DNA from: Limonium bicolor
Taxonomy: Eukaryota; Streptophyta; Magnoliopsida; Caryophyllales; Plumbaginaceae
NCBI GenBank assembly: GCA_023374045.1
Contig: CM041776.1
Location: 142,045,296 to 142,109,295, forward strand
DNA: 64,000 bases
Direction of reading: 5' to 3'
The position numbers were made by a program, and so were the translations under genes. The notes below the pieces were generated by a model. That model did not search any database, was not told where the DNA came from, and was given only the letters and a program-made list of their open reading frames with translations. Positions 10,521 through 21,856 of this stretch are shown in pieces. The stretch's first letter is position 1. Each line of letters begins with the position of its first letter.

Positions 10521-13500
10521 TGTAATACCCCAACCCGAAATCCAATAAACTGAACGGCGATCACTCCCAAATAAAATACAACTGCAGCGGAAATAAATAC
10601 AACAACCGGGCGGTATTACAATGCCGTTGGCCACCCTTGTGACCAACCAGGCTAAGTCCAAACACAATCCTCAAATGTCACGGTCTGGAATACAGATACA
10701 ACCCGAGATACTAGGAATCAAACTCTATGTAAAATACTTAAGTAAAATAAATGTCTAGAAGAAGACTCCCATAGCTTGAATCTACCCCACCTACACTCGG
10801 TGTGGTAATCTTCTCAACTTCAGGTACCTGAAAAATGGGGGTGCCCCCAAGGGGCTCAGCAAACAATGCTGGTATGGAAAACGTGGGCCCATCGTCTACC
10901 GGGCCACACCAACTACTTTGTCGAACACATGCATTTCATTTTTATAAAGCTGTAAACAAGCATAGTCTGATAATACAAGTATCCATACAAGGACAATAAT
11001 GTCACATAGAACAAGACACAGAAGGTCGAGTTAGCTGAACTGAAATTCTTTACTGATAGTCGGTCCACACAATGGGACTGACCGTTATAACTGAATATCT
11101 GAAATAGTGGAGGTATAGTGACCTCGTTATAAAGAAGGTTGGGTATAAAAACCCCAGGAGACGTAGTTAAACCCTGAACTGAATGGCGTGGGAAATAAGA
11201 ACCCCTAGAGGAATAAAGTCTTCCTCGAACTGAAGGGCATTTGAATCCCGGAAGGAATAAAGTCTTCCTCCCAACTGAATGTTCCGTCGCGACGTAGTAG
11301 GAGACGACCTGAGACAGGTACAACTCCCGTAGCATGCATGGCCAGATCCAACTGGGCTCCTCAATCTCGAAGTATATAATTGTTAAGTGTCATATAAAGA
11401 CGAAACAAGAATACAATGTGTATTGTCAATTATCACGTTTAGGATAATGACGTTTGTTATAAACTGAAGTTAGTGAGAGACTTGAGTACAAGTCCTCGGT
11501 ATACTGAAACGTAGGTATTTAATCCACTGGTATAGTAGTGTTTGTATGCGTGGGACATACACGATGTAGTCAGCAACATTCACGCACATAAAATATACCA
11601 CAGTGTGCAAGAGTAAAACAACAGTTTACATTAATTATCTTGGTCGTTATTTCAAACAACAGATAGCACACAAGCCGGTGTAATCCGTTAGAAAACAGGT
11701 TGCAAGAATCCCATACCGTTCACCGTAGACGTACTTGTAAATTCCCGGTCAACGTCTGGTCAAACAAAGTCCTAGAATAGGATTAACTGAGAGGGTTAAT
11801 TTATGTTACCCTTATATAATAATCTATTGGATCTTTTAACAAATTTCATATTGTTATTTCATGTGAGGTTTATTTCTTTTAATCACCTCATGATTTAATG
11901 TATAACTTATTTGTTACCCCTTTGATTTATTTATAAACCCTTTAATGCACATATATGTGTTTATTGCATTTGTTGTTTATTTTATTTGTCTAGGTGACAT
12001 AACAACTTATAATCTCTTAACTATATTTATATGTCATACATAGACATAAAATTCTTATAGTTTTATTATTCTCCTTTTAACCATAAATAATATTTATTGT
12101 TTATCTTTTAATTCCTTATAACCATGTAAGCCATAGTTCCAATTCCATAATTCCTTTAATCAAATTCTTTCTTCTAAATCCTCCAAATATCCATATAGGA
12201 CCTATATTTATTTAAATCTAAATTCTTAAACTTGTATTTCGGTTATTTACAAAACAACCACATTAATTCATAAACTTACTCTTAAATTCTAATCTCTTTA
12301 TATTATAGAGTTTTAACTTCTTATTTAGTTAAATTGCAAAGCCATCCCTAATATTTTAGTATATAGCTTTTAAATATTATAACTCTCAAAATTACAACTT
12401 AGCCCCTTAAATTCTCGGCTTTAATAATTTATTTCTTATAATTACAATCTAACCACAAAATCTTATAACTTTTTCACAATGTCATGTAAACTATAGTTTT
12501 AATTTTAATTCTCCATAAATGCCGAATATATATATATAAATCTTAAATTACCAAACTAACCCCAAAGTAATTCGGCTATGTCATTATTTTCCTTAATTAC
12601 AATTTCATCCCAAAACTTTATATTAGTATCTTAATAATTTATAATCTAAAGTCTAAATGTTTATTTCTTCAAAATTTCGAAAGTGAACTCAATGATTCTC
12701 TTAATTGTCAATCCGCCCACTAAATATTTACAAACTTTCATATCAACTTTTATAAATTACATAATAGCCCAAAACTTTATAAAAAGTTATTTTAAGCTTG
12801 TTTAGATTATCTAAAATTCTTAAACTCAATTCCTAACCTTACATTATATTATAATTACACCAAATACCCCTTTAGCTCTCGGTTTTCACAATAAGTGCAC
12901 CAAACTTTGTAAAAATTACGTTTAAGCCACATAACTTATTTAATTAGTCATTTAAGCTTTAATAAAATATTTTTAACTCACCAAACTTTATGATATAAGT
13001 TTATATACCTAAGTAGGTCATTAATACCTATTTAACACTTAGGTAATTCGGCCATATTCATTTAGTGACCATATAGTATATAAAAGTGGATTTATATGTC
13101 ATAATAAATGTACATAAATTCATATGAGTCATATAACTCATGTAGAAATTATTGTAATGTCTTATATTGATTCTTAGCTTAAAATAAAGCATTTTTGCCC
13201 TAGACTTTTCGGCCTTAATTAATTTGTAACATAAACAAATTCTATGACACAAAATGTGTCTTAAGGTAATATTTTCTATATATGTTATAGATATTTTTGG
13301 CATATAAAACCATATAGTTTCGGTATTATTTAGCCTAGGAGATGTACATAATTTTGTACAATTTTAGAAGCTTAACAAAGCTTATAACATAAAGATTTAC
13401 TTAGTAAACTTACTTCTTAACAAAGGTGGTTAAGTGCTTGAACTTCTTCTTGAATCTCCAAGCTTTCTCCTAGGTAAACTTGATGCTCCTCTTCGGTTTT

Positions 13501-15345
13501 ATGCAAGAGGTGGGGTTTAGGAGTTAGATCTTCAATAAAGATCTTAAGTAGATTTGTAAGTAGTTTTTTCAAGAATTTACCTTAAGCTTTTTCTCCTTAT
13601 ATTTTCGTCACACAAAGGTAGATGAAGAACAAACTTTCCTTCATGAAAATGAAGAAGAAAAGAGTCTTAGAAGAAGTAGAACTTGGTTACACATAAAAAT
13701 GTGCTTTAAGGATTTACAAGCATTAAAACTACCTTAAGATAACCTTGAGATGCTCCTTGGTTTAATGTTGGTTTGGACAACCTCCTTGGAGAACTAATTG
13801 ATGTCGAACACTTGTTGTTAAGCTAGGAAGAGTTTTGCTTCAAGGCTTGACAAGAATTGCTAAGAAATTACCTTAAAGATGAAGATAGAAGTTACATCTC
13901 CATTAATGGACTTAAGAGCTTCAAAGGAAGAAGATGAAGCTTAGAAGAGAGAGGAGAGAGCTTACCAAATTCGTAGGTGTGGAGTGCAAGAGGGGAAATG
14001 ACACTAAACTTACGTATAAGGTAAGAGAGTGCCTTAGAATTTGATTTTTGTTTTGTTAATTTTTAATGTCAAATGACTATACTTTTTCCTTAGTTATTAC
14101 ATGGTTTATTGGCTCAATAAATGCCCATGTTCTCTGCATAATTTCGGACATGTGGTGTGTGACAAGGCAAGAGTTGGAAAGAAGATGATTGTGAGCTAGA
14201 AGACAAGGTAATTTAGGTAAGTTATTCTTTTGATTTTTCTAAGTTAGGCTTGTCTTCTTCCTCCCTTGTAGAGTCACGAATTCAAGGGTCAAATGGGGTG
14301 TCTTAATTGACATTGAAGAGCCAAGGACAAGCATGTTAGGTCACATGGAAAAGAAGGAATCTAGAAAAGTAAATTCTAGATCCACTTTTTACTTTTTCTC
14401 ATTTGTTTTTGTTCTAGCTCACATGGCCTTATTCCATGGCCTAATTTCGACAGCTTGCTGGTCAAATGAGACCTACATACTTAGACATTAAGTAATATAA
14501 CACATGGGAAGGTGAGTCACCATGTTCTAAGCCTTTTATAAATTTTTAAAGCAAATTTTATACTAGTTTTTGCCCTTAAAATCGGCCCCTATAGAGAGCC
14601 TTGTTGACTAGTCTCACCAACTGATTTAGAAGGTCATTTTAACCCTTTTTAAGATTACCAATTCGTGGCATGTCAAAAACTACAAGGTAATTGCGTAAAA
14701 CGCATTTTCGTGACACCCGAAGGTGTGTTTTTGTGCTCTAAGGAAATTTTGGGAAACCAATTGTTCTTATGAGTTCCAAGTGTTTGTAAACACTTATTAT
14801 AGTAAATAAAATATACTAAGATGTTACATTGAGTTATATGGGGTTATATCAACCCGTGACATAATTTACGGGCCATCGGGACACTCCCGGGCCAAAAAGG
14901 AGCGCTAAGAAATCCTCCTTGGTTTTTGCTGAATTTTGAGAAACCACTTCGTGGGTTCTCTTTAGAATGATAAATAATGATGTTAGGAACTCTAGGAATT
15001 AATTTTATAGGAGTTCGTGCCACCTCGGCACTCCTCCGGACTTTTCGTGCTTTAAGGAGCGGTGTGAGCACTCCCGAGCATTTTGCGTATTTGACTGAAT
15101 ATAGCTTAGGGAATAATTTGTATATTCATATAATAATTGTATGACCATTTAGTTTGAATATTAGAGGGTCATACAAGGTCATGTTTGACCATATGATTCT
15201 AAGGCGTTTTAGCGTTTATGGTGAAACGACTGTTTTATGTAACGTTTTCATGCATGGGTTTGCATGCGTACGTGAAATGATTTATATTGGATTATATTCC
15301 AATAAATAATGATTAAATAATATTATTTAGATTTGGGGTATTTCA
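10521..15345 (-). repeat. 3' LTR of the Tekay element
   Basis: On the plus strand it runs from TGTAATACCCC to GGGGTATTTCA, 4825 bp. The partner at 27259 begins TGAAATACCCC. The AT-rich centre (about 11820-13400) has no coding features. Hairpin 1 lies at 10626-10647. The hairpin 2 region near 10850 is one A shorter than in the partner LTR. Confidence 0.9.
10626..10647 (-). promoter_or_regulatory. LTR hairpin 1 in the Tekay 3' LTR
   Basis: On the transcribed strand GTTGGTCAC pairs with GTGGCCAAC around an AAGG loop. Compared with the LARD hairpin, the fourth pair changes from A-U to G-C on both arms, and the sixth is a U-G wobble instead of C-G. The GGCATTGTAATACC that follows matches the conserved tail. 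Confidence 0.55.
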
Positions 15346-15346
15346 A

Positions 15347-15365
15347 TCTACCCCCCTTAAAAAGG
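15347..15365 (-). promoter_or_regulatory. 3' polypurine tract of the Tekay element
   Basis: On the minus strand CCTTTTTAAGGGGGGTAGA abuts the 3' LTR with one base between. It is shared with the LARD-like element at 5364-5380 and with the truncated copy at 43167. Confidence 0.85.
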
Positions 15366-15702
15366 ACTTCGCCCCGAAGTCTCATATCTAAAGTATAAGG
15401 TTGTGGGGGAATCAAGTTCCACTAAGTATCCACAACTCAATCTAATTTTTAGGGATCAAGTCCCAAGTCTCTATATCCCTAAGTTCATAGTGTATATCAA
15501 GTACAACAGGAATACTTGGAATGTCATAACATATACTTGCAGTGTAAAGCAAGGTAGTGAACACAATCACTTTTCGTTTCAAATGGTGCAACGTAGTGCA
15601 TATAATATTTCCATTGTAGTGTAATGAAGTAAACACAATCAAGTAGAAGTACAAGGTACATTCAAACACAGTGTTACACAAGAACACATACAAGACAAGG
15701 TG

Positions 15703-15860
15703 TCACTGAAATGCACAAAAGTGCAACAACTGAAATGCACAAAAGTGCAACAACTGAAATGCACAAAAGTGCAACAACTGAAATGCAAGAGTGCAAACAA
15801 CTGAAATGCACAAAAGTGCAACAACTGAAATGCACAAAAGCAACAAATTGCAACAAAGTG
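15703..15860 (-). repeat. 24-bp tandem repeat in the Tekay 3' untranslated region
   Basis: About six copies of CTGAAATGCACAAAAGTGCAACAA, the last ones shortened, lie between the end of pol and the PPT. In the truncated Tekay copy the same region instead carries a ~54-bp tandem repeat (43411-43557), so this is a length-variable spot of the family. Confidence 0.8.
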
Positions 15861-15937
15861 CACACTAAACTCAAAAATGAAAAAGGCTCTACCCCCAAAA
15901 AAGAAGGGGTACGCCCCCGTACCCTAGACTAAAGTGC

Positions 15938-16463
15938 CTAGTCGGTAAATAATGAGGGAAACTTCGCTCGCATATCAGCTTCGAGTTCCCATGTGGCCTC
16001 TTCCACATCGTGGTTCGACCAAAGAACCTTCACGAGGCTCACAGACTTGTTTCGAGTCTCTCGTGTCTTCCTATCTAAGATTCTTTGCGGTGTTTCCACA
16101 TACCGCATTGTTGGTTCTAAAGAGAGTGTCTCTGGTTGTAGAACATGAGAAGGATGAGGCATGTATTTCTTAAGCTGTGACACGTGAAAAACATTGTGTA
16201 CTTTGCCCAACTCGGCTGGCAAATCAAGTCGATATGCCACTAGGCCCACCCGCTCTATGATAGCGTAGGGTCCTACAAATTTCGGGCTTAGCTTGCCCTT
16301 CTGACCAAATCTGAATACACCCTTCATGGGTGAAACTCGTAGAAATACCTGGTCGCCAACTGCGAACTCAAGGTCTCGTCGCCTCTCATCAGCATATGAT
16401 TTTTGTCTGTCCTGTGCTGCTTTCATATTGTTTCTGATCTGCTGAACTTCTGCCTGGACTTGC
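15938..16463 (-). pseudogene. Tekay pol C-terminus: integrase tail and chromodomain
   Basis: The minus-strand frame begins in the integrase C-terminal domain (QKSYADERRRDLEFAVGD, then GPYAIIERVG and VHNVFHVSQLKKYMP). It ends in a chromodomain-like segment, VLWSNHDVEEATWELEADMR, followed by FPSLF and a stop. The domain order is that of chromovirus integrases, in which the chromodomain is thought to steer insertion to particular chromatin. The upstream part is separated by the nested element: QVQAEVQQIRNN lies just left of 16464, and its partner GPEYLEQ lies just right of 21856. It is therefore a disrupted 3' exon-like piece of one pol gene. The frame itself is clean over this segment. Confidence 0.85.
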
Positions 16464-17377
16464 TGCAGACGTTATATAGTGAGTGGTTTAGAACAGGTGT
16501 AATTAACATAAAAGAAAGAAATTAAAACCCAAAAATAACGTCGGGCTGCAAATAAATCCCGGTCGCAGTAGTATAGTGAAAATGTAAGCAACCGGATGTC
16601 GCCCCGTGGGACTATATACATATAATAGTACTAGCGTGTCACAAAGGGGGGGGATTAATTGACTTGTATAAGAATAAAAAGGACAGATAAAATAAACTAA
16701 GTAATAGATAAATTAAAATGGAACTCTGGGTCAGGTTAATATCAATCTGCATAATTAAGCTATCTCTACTGGTTTAATAATTGGCAAGGTTCCTGTAATT
16801 ATCTTAAGGACTAAGTCATAGCCTCATAAGAACTCGTTCACCTGTAATGCAAGTTCTAATCAAGGTTCAAGCAAAAGCCTGCGAACGGCAGAGAAGTATT
16901 GAGGAATTACATTTGCAACTGAATACTAACTTATTAAATCATAACAAGTTTCCTCCAGTTTTACGCCTTATTAACCTGTCTATTTATCACCTGGTCTGAT
17001 CAAAATAGACTTAGGAAAGCAATTTAATAAACTCATGACAATTATTAAAAAGGTGCGTGATAACCTTTAAGCGTAACAAACTGTATATAAATTAAACCAG
17101 TAAATTATAGCATAATTAATACAAACATATAATAACCATTCCCAGACGTATGTAAACTAGCCTAACATATTAAATAGAAAGACAGACAAGAGTAATAGAA
17201 ATCATCCGTAATCACTCCGGCTTACTCTGCTATTTTGTATACGTAGGGGCTAGATGGATGTTGTGGAATGTGGAAAATAAATAAAATGGAGAAGGTGGAA
17301 GGAGAGAAATGAGATGGTGTAGAAGTGGTCGTGGATGGATTGATGGGTGGATGTCTCCTTCTGGATGAAGTTACGTG

Positions 17378-17390
17378 GGTTTATATAGGG
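17378..17390 (-). promoter_or_regulatory. TATA box in the nested element LTR
   Basis: CCCTATATAAACC on the minus strand is a near-ideal plant TATA box about 635 nt from the U3 end of the LTR. It is conserved in the partner LTR at 21198-21210. Transcription would start roughly 30 nt further left. Confidence 0.65.
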
Positions 17391-17625
17391 AAAGGAAGAA
17401 GGCAAGGCAGCAGATAAGGAACGCGTGAATTGATTGAGGCGGTGCAGCTCATTGATTGCTCGTTGATTGCTCCTCATTAATTGGGGGACAAAGCTTGAAG
17501 ACAGGCGTGAATTAAGTAGGCGTCGAGACGTGGACGAGTTGCAGAAGTCGGCGAAGTAAGTTGCAGACGGCGCGCGAAGAAGAAACTGTTCGCGTCTCAG
17601 ATCTGGAATTTTTACACGCGTCCGC

Positions 17626-17745
17626 GTGTGGAACCGCCTCGAAATGAGGCGGTTGTGTGTCCGCCTCTATGTCCGCCTCTGGTCCGCCTCTATGTCCGCC
17701 TCTGTGTCCGCCTCAAAATGGGCGGTTGTGCAGGCGGTTGTAATG
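17626..17745 (-). repeat. GTCCGCCTC repeat cluster in U3 of the nested element
   Basis: A perfect inverted repeat (CCGCCTC, loop GAAAT, GAGGCGG) is followed by about five tandem TGTCCGCCTC units and two GGCGGTTGT motifs. The cluster is GC-rich in an AT-rich LTR and lies upstream of the TATA box. The partner LTR carries the same cluster at 21456-21570 with one fewer unit. Confidence 0.7.
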
Positions 17746-18024
17746 CTGTTTGTAGTGCTGACCGTGACTTATTTCCTTCTACGAACTTCGACCGGCTCTA
17801 GATTCTTCGTTGGACTCCTTGTTTTCTGAGCCGTTTGCGCCTATGCGTTCGTCTCTTCGTGTACTTTACTCTCAGCTTGGTTTTCCTTATGTTTTAACCA
17901 ATAATTTGTGAGATAAACAATAAAACATAAACTAGAGGAAACTAACCGAAGTGGAGAAAGAGAGAAAAGTGCTAATTTATATATGAAATATACCTATAAA
18001 TCATGCTCATTTGGACACTTATCA

Positions 18025-18061
18025 CACCCCCCACTTATCTTTTTGCTTGTCCTCAAGCAAA
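18025..18061 (-). promoter_or_regulatory. Polypurine tract and adjacent hairpin of the nested element
   Basis: On the minus strand AGATAAGTGGGGGGTG directly precedes the LTR start TGATAAGTGTCC. Immediately upstream, TTTGCTTG and CAAGCAAA form an 8-bp hairpin (18042-18061) around a 4-nt loop. The identical hairpin occurs upstream of the PPT of the full Athila element at 53471-53490. Confidence 0.75.
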
Positions 18062-19303
18062 ACCACGTACCCAAGTAAGTAGGGAATGCTCAATACTAAC
18101 AAATATTATTATGAAGGGTAGGATAAACATGATCTTTAAACTTTTTGAGGAGTTGAAAAATTAATTGCTGGTGGCAAAGGTGTGCTCAGGGTAAAAATAA
18201 ATATAGAGTTTCGGGGTATGATCTAAGGTACTTCAATGTTTCTTTTAGGTGACTTTGAGAACTTTACCATGGCCAACTTCTCTTAAGAACGGGCATTGAG
18301 GAGAAAACAAAAGGAAAAAGATTTTGCATTTGTTTCACTTTTGCATAAGAGATGAGAAAATATAAGCATCATGCCTTTGTATTTAAGAACACTCAACTCT
18401 CTTTTGTTGGTTACCAATGATGTCTCATGAGTCCTTATTATTCTTTTCTTTCTCTTTTTTTTAACAGAAAAGTTACCCCTTAGCAATCCCTAGAGAGAAG
18501 ACAGAAAGAAACCCTGAGCAATAAATCCAACCATTTGCGATTATTTGGTCACACCGCATATAAAATGCTCCTCAAAAGTAATCAAAATTTTAAAATTTGT
18601 ACCATTTATCCTACAATTCATAATAGTATTTATTCTTAAGAGAACAACCCACATATAAAGGGTCCATGATATTGAATTTGAACAAACGCAAGATAAGCAG
18701 AGAGATTAAGCATTTAAGCACAAAATGTCACTGAAAAGGACACACTCCCCCACACTTAAATTGAACATGTCCTCATTGTTCACCAGGAAAACAAGGGAAG
18801 GTTTCAGAAGACCTTTTCGGTAAGTACATAAAATAGAGATAACACAAAGGTCACAATTAAACATTTAAGCACATAAACGCTCCTCTGCAGTTTTTATTTA
18901 AATAAAAGCAAATTAAAGAAACTGGTACTCCCCTGATTTTATTTTTGCTTGCGTTTATAGGAGTTCCCCCACACTTGAGCTTTAGCCCAATAGCGTAGCT
19001 TGGTTGCGGTGTCCACATGGAGGTGCACCTGCATAAGACACTAGAAGCAACCATACTATAAACGGGGTTAAAAGTTAGCAAAATAAAATTTAAAGAGAAC
19101 CTGAAAATTAAAAAGAACAATAAAGTAAATAAAATAAAAATACACCCGGTTGCCTCCCGGGAAAGCTGCCCTTTTTTAACGTCTTTGCTAGACGCCTGCT
19201 TCGTTATCCTGGATCAAAACAAAACGTTACCCTCGCATATAAAATAAGAAATTAATACTCCACAAAATCAGGTGTTTGAGGAGGTAATGCCGGGAACGTA
19301 GTT
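18062..19303 (-). other. Non-coding 3' interior of the nested element, with conserved post-pol motif
   Basis: There is no coding sequence. AATTTAAGTGTGGGGGAGTG on the minus strand (about 18747-18766) is the purine-rich motif common in Athila 3' regions. At 19147-19191 a block shared with 57278-57325 contains GGTTGCCTCCC, AGCTGCCC and GTCTTTGCTAGAC (plus strand). In the full Athila copy that block marks the end of pol, so the deletion that removed pol probably ended just right of it. Confidence 0.6.
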
Positions 19304-19786
19304 CTAACAGAAGACCCGGTGAAGATTTTTCTTCCTCAAATTGGAGGATGTAAATATCCTCCTCTTGTAGGTGAGGCTCGCAAAAGAACGCTGATCAATA
19401 TCATCTTCAGAGAAAAAGGATTCTTCGAAGGTGATATTGGCGTTTTGTTTGGATATTTTGGTGGGAGGTGGTGGCAATTCCTTCTCTTCATTTTCGAGGA
19501 TGTAAATATCCTCATTGTCTGGGTATATTATAGAGAAGGATGGAAAATAGTAGTAATTGATTTGACAGGGAGGGGTTTTTATGAGTGGCTCGTCTGTAGT
19601 GGGGTGTTCTACCTCTTGAACTGTTTCGCTCATTGATTGCTCTAGTAGTTGAGCGATTCTCTCCAGGTAGTCTGGTTGATCTTCTAACCAGAGTTGCTCT
19701 TGGACTATGAGACAATCCTCAAAATCATGAGCTCCCCCACATTCGGAGCAGTATAAATCCTGCCAAAATTCAAACGCTTCTTCCAT
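19304..19786 (-). CDS. Zinc-knuckle-only gag-like ORF of the nested element
   Basis: A 160-codon open frame. Near the N-terminus it has CSECGGAHDFEDC, a CX2CX3HX4C zinc knuckle. The full Athila gag has the same variant (CSQCGDSHDYEDC). The gag capsid region is absent. The remainder is acidic (SETVQEVEHPTTDEP, then ENEEKELPPPP) and has no protease motif. It lies 473 nt inside the PBS and is the only substantial ORF of the element. It may make a small RNA-binding protein or be a remnant left by deletion of capsid and pol. The clean frame in a sequence full of indels is the main argument for the former. No second copy of the interior is available here for comparison. Confidence 0.6.
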   Translation of the reverse strand: MEEAFEFWQDLYCSECGGAHDFEDCLIVQEQLWLEDQPDYLERIAQLLEQSMSETVQEVEHPTTDEPLIKTPPCQINYYYFPSFSIIYPDNEDIYILENEEKELPPPPTKISKQNANITFEESFFSEDDIDQRSFASLTYKRRIFTSSNLRKKNLHRVFC

Positions 19787-20258
19787 TTGCCACGTACAGA
19801 GATTTTTTTTTTTTTTTTGTGTTTTCCTGAAAAAAACAAAACTACTGAAAAAGATTAGAAAATAAAATGATTAGAAACAAACATAATAATAATATACAAA
19901 ATATAAAATGAAGTAGAAATAGATTGAAGAAGTTGGAGAAGAACAGAATTTGAAACGCGGCGTGTTTTTTTTTTCGAATCGGCTCACGTCCGCATGGACA
20001 ACCGCCTAGTACTGGGGCGGACAAGAGTGCTGAGACCGCGAGTCTGTCCGCGTCCAAAACAGCGCACACGCCTCTGTTGCTTTTTTTTTTTCGATTTCGA
20101 TTACAAAGTTACTGAAACAAAACAACAGATTAGAAAACAAACATATAATAATATAACAAGGTATAAAAGATAATTAATATAACAAAACAAATAAAATAAA
20201 CAAAATATTCTAATATAACAAGTGAATAATCCGGGGCTTAGGGACTAGAATAAACTAG
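19787..20258 (-). other. Leader of the nested element with GC-rich inserts and poly-T/A runs
   Basis: This is an AT-rich, non-coding 5' leader with long T runs at about 19805-19819, 19966 and 20081. A GC-rich island at 19978-20080 contains several GTCCGC and GGCGGAC motifs like those in the element's own U3 cluster. Confidence 0.55.
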
Positions 20259-20276
20259 TCCCCGGCAACGGCGCCA
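20259..20276 (-). promoter_or_regulatory. tRNA-Asp primer binding site of the nested element
   Basis: TGGCGCCGTTGCCGGGGA on the minus strand, separated from the 5' LTR by three bases. It is complementary to the 3' end of plant tRNA-Asp, as established for Athila elements. Confidence 0.9.
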
Positions 20277-20279
20277 TTT

Positions 20280-21856
20280 TGCAGACGTTATATAGTGAGT
20301 GGTTTAGAACAGGTGTAATTAACATAAAAGAAAGAAATTAAAACCCAAAAATAACGTCGGGCTGCAAATAAATCCCGGTCGCAGTAGTATAGTGAAAATG
20401 TAAGCAACCGGATGTCGAACCGTGGGACTAATATACATAATAGTACCTAAGCGTGTCACAAAAGGGGGGAGGATTAATTGACTTGTATAAGAATAAAAAG
20501 GACAGATAAAATAAACTAAGTAATAGATAAATTAAAATGGAACTCTGGGTCAGGTTAATATAATCTGCATAATTAAGCTATCTCTACTGGTTTAATAATT
20601 TGGCAAGGTTCCTGTAATTATCTTAAGGACTAAGTCATAGCCTCATAAGAACTCGTTCACCTGTAATGCAAGGTTCTAATCAAGGTTCAAGCAAAAGCCT
20701 GCGAACGGCAGAGGAGTATTGAGGAATTACATTTGCAACTGAATACTAACTTATTAAATCATAACAAGTTTCCTCAGTTTTACGCCTTAATTAACCTGTC
20801 TATTTATCACCTGGTCTGATCAAAATAGACTTAGGAAAGCAATTTAATAACTCATGACAATTATTAAAAAGGTGCGTGATAACCTTTAAGCGTAACAAAC
20901 TGTATATAATTAAACCAGTAAAAATATAGCATAATTAATACAAACATATAATAACCATTCCCAGAGCGTATGTAAACTAGCCTAACATATAAATAGAAGA
21001 CAGAGACAAGAGTAATAGAAATCATCCGTAATCACTCCGGCTTACTCTGCTATTTTGTATACGTAGGGGCTAGAGGTGGATGTTGTGGAATGTGGATAAA
21101 TAAAAATGGAGAAGGTGGAAGGAGAGAAATGAGATGGTGTGAGAAGTGGTCGTGGATGGATTGATGGGTGGATGTCTCCTTCTGATGAAGTTACGTGGGT
21201 TTATATAGGGAAAGGAAGAAGGCTAAGGCAGCAGATAAGGAACGCGTGAATTGATTGAGGCGGTGCAGCTCATTGATTGCTCGTTGATGCTCCTCATTAA
21301 TTGAGGGGACAAAGCTTGAAGACAGGCGTGAATTAAGGTAGGCGTCGAGACAGTGGACGAGTTGTAGAAGTCGGCGAAGGTAAGTTGCAGACGGCGCGCG
21401 AAGAAGAAAACTGTTCGCGTCTCAGATCTGGAATTTTTACACGCGTCCGTGTGTGGAACCGCCTCGAAACGAGGCGGTTGTGTGTTGTCTGCCTCTATGT
21501 CCGCCTCTGGTCCGCCTCTATCCGCCTCTGTGTCCGCCTCAAAATGGGGCGGTTGTGCAGGCGGTTGTAATGCTGTTTGTAGTGCTGACCGTGACTTATT
21601 TCCTTCTACGAACTTCGACCGGCTCTAGATTCTTCGTTTGGACTCCGTTTTCTGAGCCGTTTGCGCCTATGCGTTCGTCTCTTCGTGTACTTTACTCTCA
21701 GCTTGGTTTTCCTTATGTTTTAACCAATAAATTTGTGAGATAAACAATAAAACATAAACTAGAGGAAAACTAACCGAAGTGGAGAAATGAGCAAGAAAAG
21801 TGCTAATATTATATATGAAATACACCTATAAATCATGCTCATTTGGACACTTATCA
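20280..21856 (-). repeat. 5' LTR of the nested Athila derivative
   Basis: 1577 bp, same termini as the 16464-18024 copy. It includes the U3 GTCCGCC cluster (21456-21570) and the TATA box (21198-21210). Differences from the partner are mostly one- to three-base indels. Confidence 0.9.

Larger units (their letters stand above)
16464..18024 (-). repeat. 3' LTR of the nested Athila derivative
   Basis: It starts TGCAGACG and ends GGACACTTATCA on the plus strand, 1561 bp. U3 (right side) contains the GTCCGCCTC array at 17626-17745 and a TATA box at 17378-17390. Confidence 0.9.
16464..21856 (-). mobile_element. Non-autonomous Athila-derived element nested in Tekay integrase
   Basis: Two LTRs (16464-18024 and 20280-21856) flank a 2255-bp interior. 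The target duplication CTTGC is perfect (16459-16463 and 21857-21861). The PBS is TGGCGCCGTTGCCGGGGA, complementary to tRNA-Asp and identical to that of the Athila element at 51839-64000. The interior keeps a gag zinc-knuckle ORF, the conserved post-pol motif, a polypurine element and a pre-PPT hairpin, but no protease, RT, RNase H or integrase. It fits a TR-GAG-like or deletion derivative of an Athila element. It is younger than its host Tekay copy by position. Its LTRs differ by small indels. Confidence 0.88.

Noticed and set aside
11167..11364. Small frames repeated in each Tekay LTR copy (about 10913-11364, 27791-28110 and 38845-39195)
   Set aside because: They recur only because the LTR recurs, are not conserved in reading frame between copies, and have no domain.
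10521..15345. Inverted LTR termini (TGTAATACCCC/GGGGTATTTCA) as DNA-transposon terminal repeats
   Set aside because: The sequences occur as direct LTR pairs with PBS, PPT, gag-pol and 5-bp target duplications. Near-inverted LTR ends are normal for this family.
15711..15932. Repeat-peptide frames MHKSATTE and the opposite-strand CTFVHFSC repeat
   Set aside because: Translation of the 24-bp tandem repeat in the 3' untranslated region. The repeat length is a multiple of three, which keeps the frames open by chance.
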